Positions 23,227-35,411 of a stretch of DNA of 64,000 nucleotides are shown piece by piece. The position numbers and the translations under genes were made by a program. The stretch's first letter is position 1. The number at the start of each line of letters is the position of its first letter. The stretch covers positions 1 to 64,000 of the forward strand of contig JAVGVS010000111.1 of NCBI GenBank assembly GCA_032718565.1, given 5' to 3'. The notes below the pieces were generated by a model. That model saw only the letters and a list, made by a program, of their open reading frames with translations, was not told where the DNA came from and ran no database searches. This DNA comes from Distichodus sexfasciatus (Eukaryota; Chordata; Actinopteri; Characiformes; Distichodontidae).

Positions 23227-25600
23227 TCATCTCTTAGCCGAGCGCCGTGTCTCCTTCCCGTTGCTCACAGTGCTGCCCGCTGCCACTGCGGCTCTGTTGC
23301 CATTTCCAACACACGACCTGCCACTCGGTTGCACACCAGTCGAACTGCCAGTTTGAGAATTCACTCCATTCCCATTAGTGGCATCATTACCTTTATATAA
23401 AGGTGACAAGTGTCTGTGAGGTTTGCACCTATCAACTACAAACCGAGAGGATCCTACAGAAAATGTGATACATTGGTGATTTTAACACCAGTTAGTTATT
23501 TTTGCATTCTGTAAAGGCCTTTCTAATATTCCAAGTTACATACTGAATGATAGAAATAATTATGTATCTGGTTGTTAAAAGGACAAATTGCCTGTGCTTG
23601 TCCATTAAAATATATATTTTTTCTACGTAAATGTAGAAATACTTACTAGTTGTACCCGAAGAACTGTTACCGTTGTTAATGTTGTTTCCTTGATCATTAA
23701 GGCCCTAAACAAGCAACAAATATGCAGGTATTGTCAGCAATTATCTAATTAAACAGAATTACAATGTTAAAAATGTAATGTAGAATAATTAAACAGGATT
23801 ACAATGTTAAAAATGTACATTTTAATGTAGAATAAACAAAGAGGAATCACCGTCTTGTTCATCTGGGCCAAATATTCAGGATTTGGCTCACTGAAGTTTG
23901 GCACCTCAGAGTACACCATGCAGAATCTAGAAATAAGTACAAAAAACATGTCCAATCTTTGGAGCATTTTCAAACCTATTTTGTACAGTGTGGATACATA
24001 CAGACATTTCCTTTGCCTGTAACTACCTTAAACTACTTCGGTAAATCCCACACATTACTTACTCTCCAATCTTCTGTAGCTCTCCTCCTCTCCCAGTGTA
24101 CAAAGTGAGACAGCCCTTGAAAACTGAAGCATAACTGGAAAGAGCAAAACGCAGAAGACTTTTATATAGGTCAACAAGCAGATGCTTATATTCAAAATGA
24201 CATCCGTCACTCGAGATTGAACCCCCGATTCATAATTAATAAAGCTGACATACCAGTATTCTTAGATGGCATGAGATAACTGCAGATACATCAAAATCAA
24301 TGTTTATAACAGCTGACAAAGAATCAGAAAGCCTGAAGACAGATCCCTCGACCATGGTGTTGTCAGTGTGTTGTTTGTCCTCTATAGAGCAACACACTTT
24401 TGTTCAAAGTACTAATTATGGCAATAAAGCAAAACTATTTAGTTAAATTTATTTGATGACACTTTCTTTATTTCCTGTGGTGGGGGCATGGTGGTAGGAT
24501 ACTACCCCTATTAAGCCCCTGAGCAAGGCCCTTAACCCCAATTTGCCACAAGAAGACTGTCCGTCTAATTAGGAAATCTAAGTCACTCTGGATAAGATGA
24601 TAGCATTGGTCAAAATTATGCCATCACTGCAAGTACCTCCAGTAAGTAGTAATGCAGTGATTTAACTTTAAGAAATACATTAGTCTTACTATGAATCATA
24701 CAAAATCTAAAATTGTTTTTTTTTTTTTTATAATGTATATAATGTTTTCTCACTTTCTAAACCAAAAATATATTTACACGATAACAATAAATGTTATACA
24801 TGACACAATAAAATACATAGCATGTCGATGTTCTGGTCACATAATCATACAAGAAACGTACTTTCGGGAACTTTCGTCGTCGTGGAATTAAAGTAAACGG
24901 GAGTGAGAATTAAAAAGTATGTTATCTCACTTTCTAAACCAAAAATATATTTACACGATAACAATAAATGTAATACATGACATCTGATAGCCTAAATGCA
25001 CAGTCACCATGCCATACACAGTCCAGTAATCATAAACAGAGTTTATTAGTAAAGAAACATGTAGTTAAATGTGGAATTTGGTTATGAACCCTTTTTCCTT
25101 TGAATTTAAGAAATCTGAGCACATTTAAAAATGATTCATCACTACACTTTGTCTTACCCTTTGGTAAGTCTGATGATGTCCCCGGTCTGGATCAGCCCTC
25201 CAATCTCATCCCACACCGAGATGCTGATGCTGCCCGTTTTGTCGGCGACCTTACAGGTGCGCACCTCATGTCCGTCCTTGGTTTTTGTTACTCTCCCTTT
25301 AAACAACAAAACAAAGCAGGAAACACCAAAGCCATCGCTATGCATGTTATTAGTAACGAACCCATCATTAATTGACTGTGGTTCATTAATTCTCTCATCT
25401 TTACTCTCATAGATTGAAAACCATTTGCGCAAGGATCACAATGCAATCTCCTAATAGTCTGACTCAGGTTCATGGGGTCATGACTTGTGTAGCAAATTGA
25501 GCAAATGACTGATTTTGACACCTGTTTCCAGAACGATAAAGATGACATTTAAGTTCTTTAATCCAGGTTTTATGTCTTTGACGTACGTCTCCGTTGTCAT
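23227..25600 (-). CDS. nabp2: nabp2, SOSS complex subunit B1 / single-strand DNA-binding protein SSB1
   Basis: Coding exons on the minus strand are 25600-25522, 25296-25158, 24134-24063, 23926-23851, 23704-23647 and 23435-23227. They sum to 633 nt, giving 210 residues (human protein 211). The start MTTETYVKDIKPGLKNLNVI is the conserved amino end. The OB fold runs through GRVTKTKDGHEVRTCKVADK, ISVWDEIGGLIQTGDIIRLT, YASVFKGCLTLYTGRGGELQ and FCMVYSEVPNFSEPNPEY. A low-complexity Gly/Asn/Ser tail follows, ending SNGKETRRSAKR with the conserved basic terminus. The family binds ssDNA in the nucleus and joins INTS3 and INIP in the SOSS complex for double-strand-break signalling. The last acceptor (23436-23437) was chosen because it alone of the nearby AGs keeps frame, so that boundary is less certain. 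The amino-terminal exons lie between the arms of a long inverted repeat. Confidence 0.95.
24478..24598 (+). repeat. SINE fragment in the nabp2 intron
   Basis: The words GGTGGTAGGATACTACC, CCTGAGCAAGGCCCTTAACC and AAGTCACTCTGGATAAGATG are a SINE body and tail of the family also seen at 18150-18325. It abuts the left inverted-repeat arm. Confidence 0.65.
24599..24919 (+). repeat. Left arm of a long inverted repeat around the nabp2 5' exons
   Basis: The 321-bp arm runs from GATAGCATTGGTCAAAATT to GTGAGAATTAAAAAGTA and is the near-identical reverse complement of 26219-26548, with scattered substitutions and a few small indels, mostly in the T-run and TA-rich part. It lies in the nabp2 intron between the second and third coding exons. 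Confidence 0.92.
24920..24982 (+). repeat. Direct partial duplicate of the inverted-repeat arm
   Basis: The order CTCACTTTCTAAACC, AAAAATATATTTACACG, ATAACAATAAATG repeats 24749-24804 almost exactly and in the same orientation, immediately after the left arm ends. Its ATGTTATCTCAC start agrees better with the right arm than with the left arm. Confidence 0.85.
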
Positions 25601-26210
25601 GTCTCAGCCGCTTTATTCTCCATTCAAGTCCGAACCTAAAAAGTTGGCACAAACGGTTGTTATCTTCATGCTAAACGTCCCCATTCATTTTTAGCCACAT
25701 TAGCTTCATCATGACGCATTGCACCTTTAAGCTCACGCGTCAAAATAAAGAGCTTCACTTCTACCCCTTCCACATTGCTTTTATCCAGCCGTGCTAAATA
25801 CTGCAGTTTTTACAGCGCATTATTAAACAGTGATTAAAAAGAAACATTAATCCTGAACTTAATTCATTGAAAACTGGCTCCCCACGTTAAAGGTGACATT
25901 AATAATTTGCCAGACAAGATGTAAGCAGACTACCAAACATTTTAACAATAAAGCTGTATAACATCAGGTTCACGACAGTCTCTAACCTGTTTGCTGACAC
26001 GAACGATATTGAACGATACAGTTGCGCGATATAGTTGCGCGAATCTTAATCAAAACTCATTATATTAAAGACTTACTACAGGTAGCTAGCAGCAACGCTA
26101 GCGCACATGCTAACGCTTCTCTTTGCATTTGTTTTTTTTCCGCACGCGATGACGTAAATCAAGCCGCGTTCACTGGCGCGCAGGATTTGATTTGCAGGAA
26201 TAGTTAACTA
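25601..26210 (-). promoter_or_regulatory. Predicted nabp2 5' UTR exons and promoter
   Basis: On the minus strand the start codon is preceded by 35 bases of 5' UTR reaching a plausible acceptor (CTTTTTAG, exon start at 25635). A strong donor at 26077 (CTGTA|GTAAGT) would end an upstream non-coding exon. A CRE-like TGACGTAA is at 26150-26157 in locally CpG-rich sequence. The transcription start is therefore placed around 26100-26210, next to the right inverted-repeat arm. This is inference from splice signals; no transcript evidence was available. Confidence 0.5.
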
Positions 26211-26218
26211 CCTGATGG

Positions 26219-26548
26219 TACTTTTTAATTCTCACTCCCGTTTACTTTAATTCCACGACGACGAAAGTTCCCGAAAATACGTTTCTTGTATGATTATGTG
26301 ACCAGAACATCATATGACATGCTATGTATTTTATTGTGTCATGTATAACATTTCTTGTTATCGTGTAAATATATTTTTGGTTTGGAAAGTGAGATAACAT
26401 TATATACATTATAAAAATAATAATAATAAAACAATTTTAGATTTTGTATGATTCATAGTAAGACTAATGTATTTCTTCAAGTTAAATCACTACATTACTA
26501 CTTACTGGAGGTACTTGCAGTGATGGCATAATTTTGACCAACGCTATC
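26219..26548 (-). repeat. Right arm of the long inverted repeat
   Basis: The 330-bp arm runs from TACTTTTTAATTCTCACTCC to TTTTGACCAACGCTATC and is the reverse-complement partner of 24599-24919. It lies between the predicted nabp2 promoter and the dgka first exon, so the 1.3-kb spacer between the arms contains the nabp2 promoter and its first two coding exons. Confidence 0.92.
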
Positions 26549-27029
26549 AGATTAGAAAGGACAAAAAAAACATATAAAACCTTTATAATGTAAGCTCTAA
26601 ACATAATAATTATTGTAATAAATACATTACTTCGATAATTTTATAAATTCATTGCAAAAACATACACTACGACTTTAAGTTTGAGGGAGACCGCATGCTG
26701 TTTAAATCAGAAAACCTACGGTATGACAAGGTACAGACAGAATTATAGTCAGTTTTTAAAAACCAACGACAGCCATCTTCGAAACCTTAACATGTGCTGC
26801 ATTCATGAAGAAAATCATCTTTATAAGATTCAGAATGCAGTGATGGAACAATTCTCTAGATGTGCATTTGAGCATTTGTAGATATCACATCAGAACAATT
26901 TGTAGTATATCTTTTTATGCTTTACAAGTATAAAGCGCACAAGACATTTAGAAATCTACGCGAAGCCTTGTCCAGATGATTGTGTTAGTAAAAATCCTGG
27001 CCTGCCCTCACTAACTAGTTTGCCACGTT

Positions 27030-27139
27030 TGGTTCCTTCTGAACGCGGCGCAGGATCTCTCGCCCCGTCGCGCTTCTAATCCGCACAGATTTAATCCGCG
27101 GGTCATTTTTACCGAACTCATCACTTCGCCAGTGTGAAG
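27030..27139 (+). promoter_or_regulatory. Predicted dgka non-coding first exon and CpG-rich promoter
   Basis: A local CpG cluster (GAACGCGGCGCAGG, GCCCCGTCGCGCTTC) precedes a consensus donor at 27139 (GTGAAG|GTAAGA). The next exon starts at 27685 and carries the dgka start codon at 27702. The 5' limit is a guess. nabp2 is transcribed away on the other strand from about 1 kb to the left. Confidence 0.55.
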
Positions 27140-27701
27140 GTAAGACTGTCAAAACTGCTCAGCGTCTTTCGAGAAAGTACAATATGAAAAGCTGTTTTCA
27201 TACTTGGTGGTCCCAAACTTGATTTTGCTATGCACGTTAGTAATTAGTGGCACAATCCCTGTAGGTAATGTATGCATAGAATTTAATTTCTTAATACATC
27301 TGGAAATCCAAAGACTAAAATGTTGCGCTGTATTTGGGCAATATGCATTAAATACAGAAATTGCGAGCTGCTCGTGTAAAACTGTTGTTGTATTGACGTT
27401 GTTTTGGACCTCCATGTAATTTCCAAGACACTGAAAGTTGTATATTTTTTACATTTACTTTTAACCTGACACATCCGCACAAAACACTATGATGATCTGT
27501 GGCTGACAAATGCATGAAGCTATTCCAAACCTCTAATCTGAATTTGATCAGTATTGATACCGTGCCTGTTTGTTGAAAGTGATTAATACTTTCATAAAAT
27601 GTTTACTAAATTATAATTAAGTTTAAAAAAAAAGAAGAAGCAACATTTAAATATTGAATCTTTGTGTATAAACTCTTTCTTTAGACAGAAGAAACTGTGA
27701 A

Positions 27702-29995
27702 ATGAACCTGATGGCCTCGTCAGCAGACCACAGTGGTCTAAACCCAGTTGATTTCATCCAGTTACAAGAGTATATGGAATGTAAGTTCCTTTTATAAAGA
27801 TCATCTTCATCAAAATGAAGACATTCAATTAATTCTTTAGGTTGTTTTGTTTATTAACTTATTAACTTATTGTATTTGAAAATTTTAATTGATGTGTGCA
27901 TATGTGACAATTTGTTGCATGCTGTACAACCCACAGACAGCAGTATGAAGGTTAAAGATGTGATGAAGGACTTCAGCGCCGGAGGAAAACTATTCCAGCA
28001 CAGGTATGGTGAGGTAAGTTGCTGTTTCCATGCGCAAAAGGACTGTTTCTAATTCCTGCCAAATCTCTATAATATAGCACTTGTTGTGTGTTGAAACTAA
28101 ATAGAAAATGCATTTTGACCAATTATGTCTAATCAAAACAACGCTAGAAAATCAGCTTTTACCACTATTACAGACCCGTAACTGATTTATTGGTAGATAA
28201 ACATGGCCTGGGGTTTAAGCGTATGTCAAACACTGTCATATTGCATGGGACGATCTTGATCCCATGTAAATTTCCTGAGCAAAAGCAGAAATATACATCA
28301 TTCATTGAACTACAACAGATGATGTACATGTATATGCTCAGGAAATGTGACAGTTCAAGGACAACACAGTTAAGGTCTGGATCAACTGTCAGTGAACTTA
28401 TCTATCGGATAAATATCCATAGGCACTGTATAAACTGTAGTCCATTTATCCACAATTTATTCAGGGGATGGATAGACATGGAGGGTCACACACACAATGT
28501 ATAATGGTTGTCAAAATATAAGATAATGTGAAAAGAAGATATTATTAATTAGTTACTTTATTAGATATTCATGTAATTGCTAGTTTATTTATTTAGGGAA
28601 AGATATTTATACAAAAATAACCCATAAATTAGGTTTGTGATCCTTGATTATCTTTGGGTGAAGTCTTGCAAAAAAAAGGTTTTTTTATTGTTTAGAAGCC
28701 ATAACTGCATTGAATGGGCTGTTGTATTTATAGTTATAAAGTGTTCAATCATTGAAAACGTTAGTCCAGCCTGGTTATTTTGGGCTCTTTGTAATGATTA
28801 TTTTCATAACCTTTCTACTAGCTCTAATGGGGGATTAGATGCTAAAATCAGATTATCTGAGTGACGTCAATCAGACACAAAATGTTTCAATTACTTTCAC
28901 AGCACCTCTCTCTCTCTCTCTCGACCCCTGTTCCCCCTCTCTAGCGTATTGATGCTGTGGGATTCTCTCTGTTCCTCAACGCTTATCTTGAAGTGGCTGA
29001 TTTCCCGGCTGATCTCTGCCAGCGTCTCTATCAGTATTTCCAAAGCTATGAGCAGCACGTTCCTGATGGGAATTTCTACCCCAGAGACAGTTAGTTACTC
29101 AATAAAACAAATTTGCCCAAAAGTTACAAAAAGCAACTGCTACAATGCTACAAGAAATCATTATATTTCTTACATATTCATATAGTTTCTTATTATATTA
29201 TGTTTCTGCGTTATTAAAGCATGCTGTTAGTATAAAAAAAATTACACACAATGCTTTTGCACGTGAGTGTATATCAGATTCAAACACTGTTGTATATTCG
29301 TGTTTTATTTTTATGCAAATTTTCTCCAATATTCGACTCTTTCTTTCCATTTCAGGTGGTGTCTGTCTTAAAGCGGTGTCATGTTACTTCTCTGTGCTGG
29401 AAGAAGGACAGCCTTCTGACAAGCTTGAGTGTAAGATACTTTAAAGAAAGTCTGACTGAATTCGAGTGTAATATTACATAATATATGGCATTTTTATTGG
29501 CAATGAGATTCCAAAGCAACACTGCAAATAGCTCATCTTGCTGATGTAATTTCTTTGTAAAAATGAAAGTCATTTACTTACTTATGTACTGTACATTTCT
29601 CAGTCTGAAGTAACATGTTTCCTCTGCAGTTACCTTCAAATTGTATGACCAGAACGGTAACGGAATACTTGAGAGCACAGTAAGACCATTTCATACTAAA
29701 GACATCTGCAATTTTACCCTAGGCCATACTCTATAAAGAGTAATCTGTAAATAACATATGCTTTTCATCAGGAAGTTGATAAGATCATAACCCAGATGAT
29801 GAGGGCTGCCGAGTACATGGGGTGGGATGTGAGTGAACTTAAACCGGTAGGTTCAATACTGTGGGTCCATGAGACTCGTCTACTTGTGCAATGAGAACTT
29901 TGAGATACTGAATACATACAATTCAAGCCATAACATATCTGTTGATGTGTCATTTGACAGCTGTTGTTGGCCATTGCCACTGACATGGATAATAA

Positions 29996-30027
<32 letters not shown>

Positions 30028-33000
30028 AATTTTATTTATAGGTGCTTTTCAAGGCACTCAAGGATGCTGTACAAAAACAACATCAGACGTAATAATATTA
30101 AACAAAGTAGCTAAGACGATATAACAATATAATGTAACAACATTATTGTTGAGAGTGTATCTGTTAAAATTTCTTCCGACAGTTCGAAAGCGTGCAGTAT
30201 ATGTTGGTTAGTTACTCTAAATTGGCCCAATAAGGTATGAATGTGAGTGTGTTTGTGTGAGTGTGTGTGCCCTGTAGCGTGTCCCCACCTCTTCTGGGAT
30301 AGGCTCCAGTCCCTGATTGGGATTAAGCAGTTCAGATAATAAATGAATGAATGAATGAATGAATGACGTGTACTATAGACAGTAACTGTATATTGGTAAG
30401 AAAAACTGGAAACTATTTAATGTATAGGATCTAGTTAGCAGCTCTTAAATAAATCTATGGTCCCTAGTATTAGAGGAATTCTGTTAGTGACTCTGTTAAA
30501 CTCATTTGGTTTTTTTCCGTGTGAAAGCACCTGCCCCTACCATTACTGTGCACTGTGTTTGTTTAGGTGCTCAGGGACATGATGGCAGCCATAGATGCAG
30601 ATGGCAACGGCTCAGTTACTCAACAGGAGTGGCTCCAAGGTGGTATGAACAACAACCCCCTCTTAGTACTGCTCGGACTAAAGGTAGGTACCCAGATTCT
30701 GACCTGTGTTGATTTTTTAATACCTGTACTTTCCTGATTAATAGGGTACATTCTGATGTTCCTTATGCATTTCCTAGATGGCAGATAAAGACGGTCAGCA
30801 TGTTTGGAGGATGAAACACTTCAACAAACCGACATACTGCTTTGTTTGCCAGAACATGTTGCTGGGTCTTCGCAAACAGGGTCTCTCCTGCAACAGTGAG
30901 TCCAGATGATGCTTTTTGCTTGGTCTGGTCCTTTTCATCAAGACCAACAACTGATAGTGATCAGTACAGTCAGAGCAAAATTCGAACCACAGACCTCCAG
31001 CAGGTGTCTGTTACTGGATGGTAACACACCTGAACTAGTCATTTATTATCTATACTGCTATGTCATATACAGACGTGGACAAAATTGTTGGTACCCTTCC
31101 GTTACAGAAAGAAAAACCCACAGTGGTCACTGAAGTAACTTGAAACTGACAAAAGACAAATAAAAATCAGACATTGCTTTTGAATTGAGGTTCAACAGAA
31201 TTATTTAAAAAAACAAACTTATCAAACTGGCCTGGACAAAAATGATGGTACCCCTAGAAAAGACTGAAAATAATTTGACTGTAGGGACGAGTTAAACTAA
31301 GGTGTGTCCTGTAATTAGCATCACAGGTGTCTTCAAGCTTGCCATCAGTCAGTCTGCCTATTTAAAGGGTGAAATGTAGTCCCTGTGCTGTTTGGTATTA
31401 TGGTGTGTACCACACTGAACATGGATGATAGACAGATAAGGAGAGAATTGTCTCAAGAGATTAGAAAGAAAAATATAGACAAGCATATTAAAGGTAATGG
31501 CTATAAGACCATCTCCAAGCAACTTGATGTTCCTGTGACAACAGTTGCACATATTATTCAGAAGTTTAAGGTCCACGGGACTGTAGCCAACCTCCCTGGA
31601 CGTGGCCGCAAGAGGAAAATTGGTGACAAATTGAAAAGACGGATAATACGAATGGTAACCAAAGAGCGCAGAACAACTTCCAAAGAGATTAGAGGTGAAC
31701 TCCAAGGACAAGGTACATCAGTGTCAGATCGCACCATTCATTGCTGTTTGAGCCAAAGTGGACTTAATGGAAGACGACCGAGGAGAACACCGGGGTTGAA
31801 AGCAAATCATAAAGCGAGACTGGAATTTGCCATAATGCATATTGACAAACCACAGAGCTTCTGGCAGAATGTCCTTTGGACAGATGAGAAAAAACTGGAG
31901 CTTTTTGGCAAATTCCATCAGCTCCATGTAAAAATGAAGCATACAAAGAAAAAGAACACTGTACCTACTGTGGAACATGGATGAGGTTCAGTTATGATCT
32001 GGGGCTGCTTTGCTGCGTCTGGCACAGGGAGTCTTGAAGGTACATTGAAATCTCAAGACTATTAAGCATTCTGGAACAAAATGTGCTGCCCAGTGTCAGA
32101 AAGCTTGGTCTCAGTCGCAGGTCATGGGTCCTCCAACAGGATGATGACCCAAAACACACAGCTGTAAACAGCCAAGAATGGCCAAGAACAAAACATTGGA
32201 CTGTTCTGAAGTGGCCTTCTATGAGCCCTGATCTAAATCCTATCAAACATCTGTGGAAGGAGCTGAAACGTGCAGTCTGGAGAAGGCACCCTTCAAACCT
32301 GAGACAGCTGGAGCAGTTAACTCACGATGAGTGGGCCAAAATACCTATCGACAGGTCTAGAAGTCTCATGGAGAGTTACAGGAATCGCTTGATTGCAGTG
32401 ATTGCCTCAAAAGGTTGTGTAACAAAATATGTTGGGGGTTACCATCATTTTTGTCCAGGCCAGTTTCATAAGTTTGTTTTTTTTTTATAATTCTGTTGAA
32501 CCTCAATTCAAAAGCAATGTCTGATTTTTATTTGTTAATTTTCAGTAAATTGTTATGTATTATTCCTTTTGTCAGTTTCAAGTTATTTCAGTGACCACCG
32601 TGGGTTTTTCTTTCTGTAATGGAAGGGTACCAACAATTTTGTCCACGTCTGTATATATATATACATATACATATATACAGACCATCTCAAAAAAATTGAA
32701 TATTGTGAAAAAGTTTTTTGTTTCTTATTTCAGAAAGTGAAACTCAAATATTATATAGATTCATTACACATAGAGTGAAATATTTCAAGCCTTTATTTCT
32801 TGTAATTTTGATGATTATGGCTTACAGATAATGAAAATCCAAAATTCAGTGTCTCAGAAAATTAGAATATTACATAAGATCAATAAAAAAGGATATTTTA
32901 AACAGAAATGTCAGGCTTCTGAAAAGTATGTTCATTTCTATGCACTCAATACTTGGTTCAGCCTCCCTCTGCTTGAATTACTGCATCAGTGCGGCGTGGC

Positions 33001-35375
33001 ATGGAGGCAATGAGCCTGTGGCACTGCTGACGTGTAATGGAAGCCCAGGTTGCTTTGATAGCGGCCTTCAGGTCATCTGCATTGTTGGGTCGGTGTCTCT
33101 CATCTTCCTCTTGGCAACAGGTCAAGAGGAAGATGAGAGACATAGCAGTATAGATAATGAATGAGTTTGCTGGCCAATCAAGCACAGTAACACCATGGTC
33201 ATTGAACCAGCTTTTGGTACCTTTGGCAGTGTGGGCAGTTGCCAAGTCCTGCTGGAAAATGAAATCAGCATCTCCATAAAGCTTGTCAGCAGAAGGAAGC
33301 ATGAAGTGCTCTAAAATTTCCTGGTAGATGGCTGCGTTGACTGTGGACTTCAGAAAACACAGTGGACCAACACCAGCAGATGACATGGCACCCCAAATCG
33401 TCACTGACTGTGGAAACTTCACACTGGACCTCAAGCAACGTGGATTCTGTGCCTCTCCACTCTTCCTCCAGACTCTGGGACCTTGATTTCCAAATTACAT
33501 GCAAAATTTACTTTCATCTGAAAAGAGGACTTTGGACCACTGAGCAACAGTCTAGTTCTTTTTCTCCTCAGCCCAGGTAAAACACTTCTGACGTCTCTGG
33601 TTCAGGAGTGGTTTGACACAAGGAATGCAACATTTGTAGCCCATGTCTAGGATTTGTCTGTGCGTAGTGGTTCCTGATGCGCTGACTCCAGCCTTAGTCC
33701 ACGCCTTGTGAAGCTCCCCCAAATTCTTGAATGGATTTTGCTTGACAATCCTGCGGTTATCCCTGTTGCTGGTGCACCTTTTCCTACCACACCTTTTCCT
33801 TCCACTCAACTTTCTATGAATATACTTGGATACAGCACTCTCTGAACAACCAGCTTCTTTAGCAATGACCTTTTATGGCTTACCCTCCTTGTGGAGGGTG
33901 TCAATGACTGTCTTCTGGACGTCTGTCAAGTCAGCAGTCTACTCCATAATTGTGCAGCCTACTGACCCAGACTGAGAGACCAATTAAATGCTCAGGAAAC
34001 CTTTGCTGGTGTTTTTAGTTAATTAGCTGATTAGGGTGTGACACCATGACTTTCCAATATTAAACTTTTTCCCAATATTCTAATTTTCTGAGACACTGAA
34101 TTTTGGGTTTTCATTATGTGTAAGCCATAATCATCAACATTACATTTATATATATATAGATGTATTTAGATTTTTATGGGTTGAAGTTTAAAATGGATTA
34201 TGTGTAAAAGACTGTAGTCTCTATAAGCATATATTACTGCAAAACTGCTTTTCCTAGTTGACCATTAGGTGGCTCCCAAGTCATCATTTATCAGACTAAA
34301 TATTTCCAGGAAAAACTACTCTTGTAACCAGGTTTATGGCCATTTAACATGGATGTTCTACAGATTTAAGCTTATAAATTGTGGTGGGATACTGTATTTT
34401 TTATATTAATTCATCCTAATTTCAAATATACGTGTAAACATGTAAGTGGTTCGTATTTTTTCCAGTCTGCAAGTGCACTGTACACAGCCACTGTGCCAAC
34501 AAAACTCATTTTGCCTGTGCTGCAACGTTTGTCAAGACTAAAGAAGAGATTGGGGTGAGAGATGCTGGGGAACTGAACAATCCCAAGCTATCCCAAATGT
34601 TTCAGCTTCTTTATTACAACCTTAATGGACATGATTTTAATATTTAACTATATTTTAGTCCTCCTTCAGCTGGTATTCTCCCTTTACCTCTTCCCTCTCT
34701 CACATTTAAGAATACCTTTTAATATGTCATGGATTTTTACATATAAATTATTATCCTGTTCTGTATTTGTGCACTTCAGATTCCGGCCCACGACTGGGCT
34801 AGTGCTGACTGTGACTCCCACAAGTGCGAAATCTGCCACAAAAGGATCAAATCCCTTTCGGGGAAGCGCTGCGTGTGGTGTCACTTGGTGGTGAGAGATC
34901 ACAAGCCAATCTCTTACTTTAGACATTGCTTGGTGAAAGTGAAATTGTCTATGTTCCTCCTTCTGAAACATCATTATCACTTTAAACGTCCAATTGCTCA
35001 TCTAATCATAATATCTGTTTCTGACTTGATTTTGTAGCGACATATTGAATGTGTACCCCTGGGGCCATCCAAATGTGACTGTGGTTCTCTTAAAGAGCAC
35101 ATCTTACCACCGTGGGCAATATGTTCAGTGAGCAAGGTATAGTTAGGTCTTTTCCTACCACTTCCAGGTTAAAGTACGTCGATTCCAATGCATAAGTTTC
35201 ATTATTAAATATGTTTACATGTGTCTGTCTCTGCAACAGAGAAACAATGGCGCACATTGCCTGGAGGAGAGTGACCTTGCAAATATGACCTCAGATGGAC
35301 AAATTTTGCAGGTTAATTCACAAAGATAAAACCACACTCACATAATTATTGCTTGCACATGGTACATGCAATTAT

Positions 35376-35411
<36 letters not shown>

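Larger units (their letters stand above)
32678..34145 (-). mobile_element. mariner/Tc1-like transposon copy 2, right end truncated
   Basis: It starts CAGACCATCTCAAAAAAATT after a TA, only 26 bp from the end of the Tc1 element. It is a close relative of 18736-21020 without the hAT insertion. On the right, similarity stops at about 34145 within the inner part of the arm and gives way to a TA-rich run, so the outer part of the right arm, including its terminus, is lost. The transposase is on the minus strand and broken. Confidence 0.9.
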
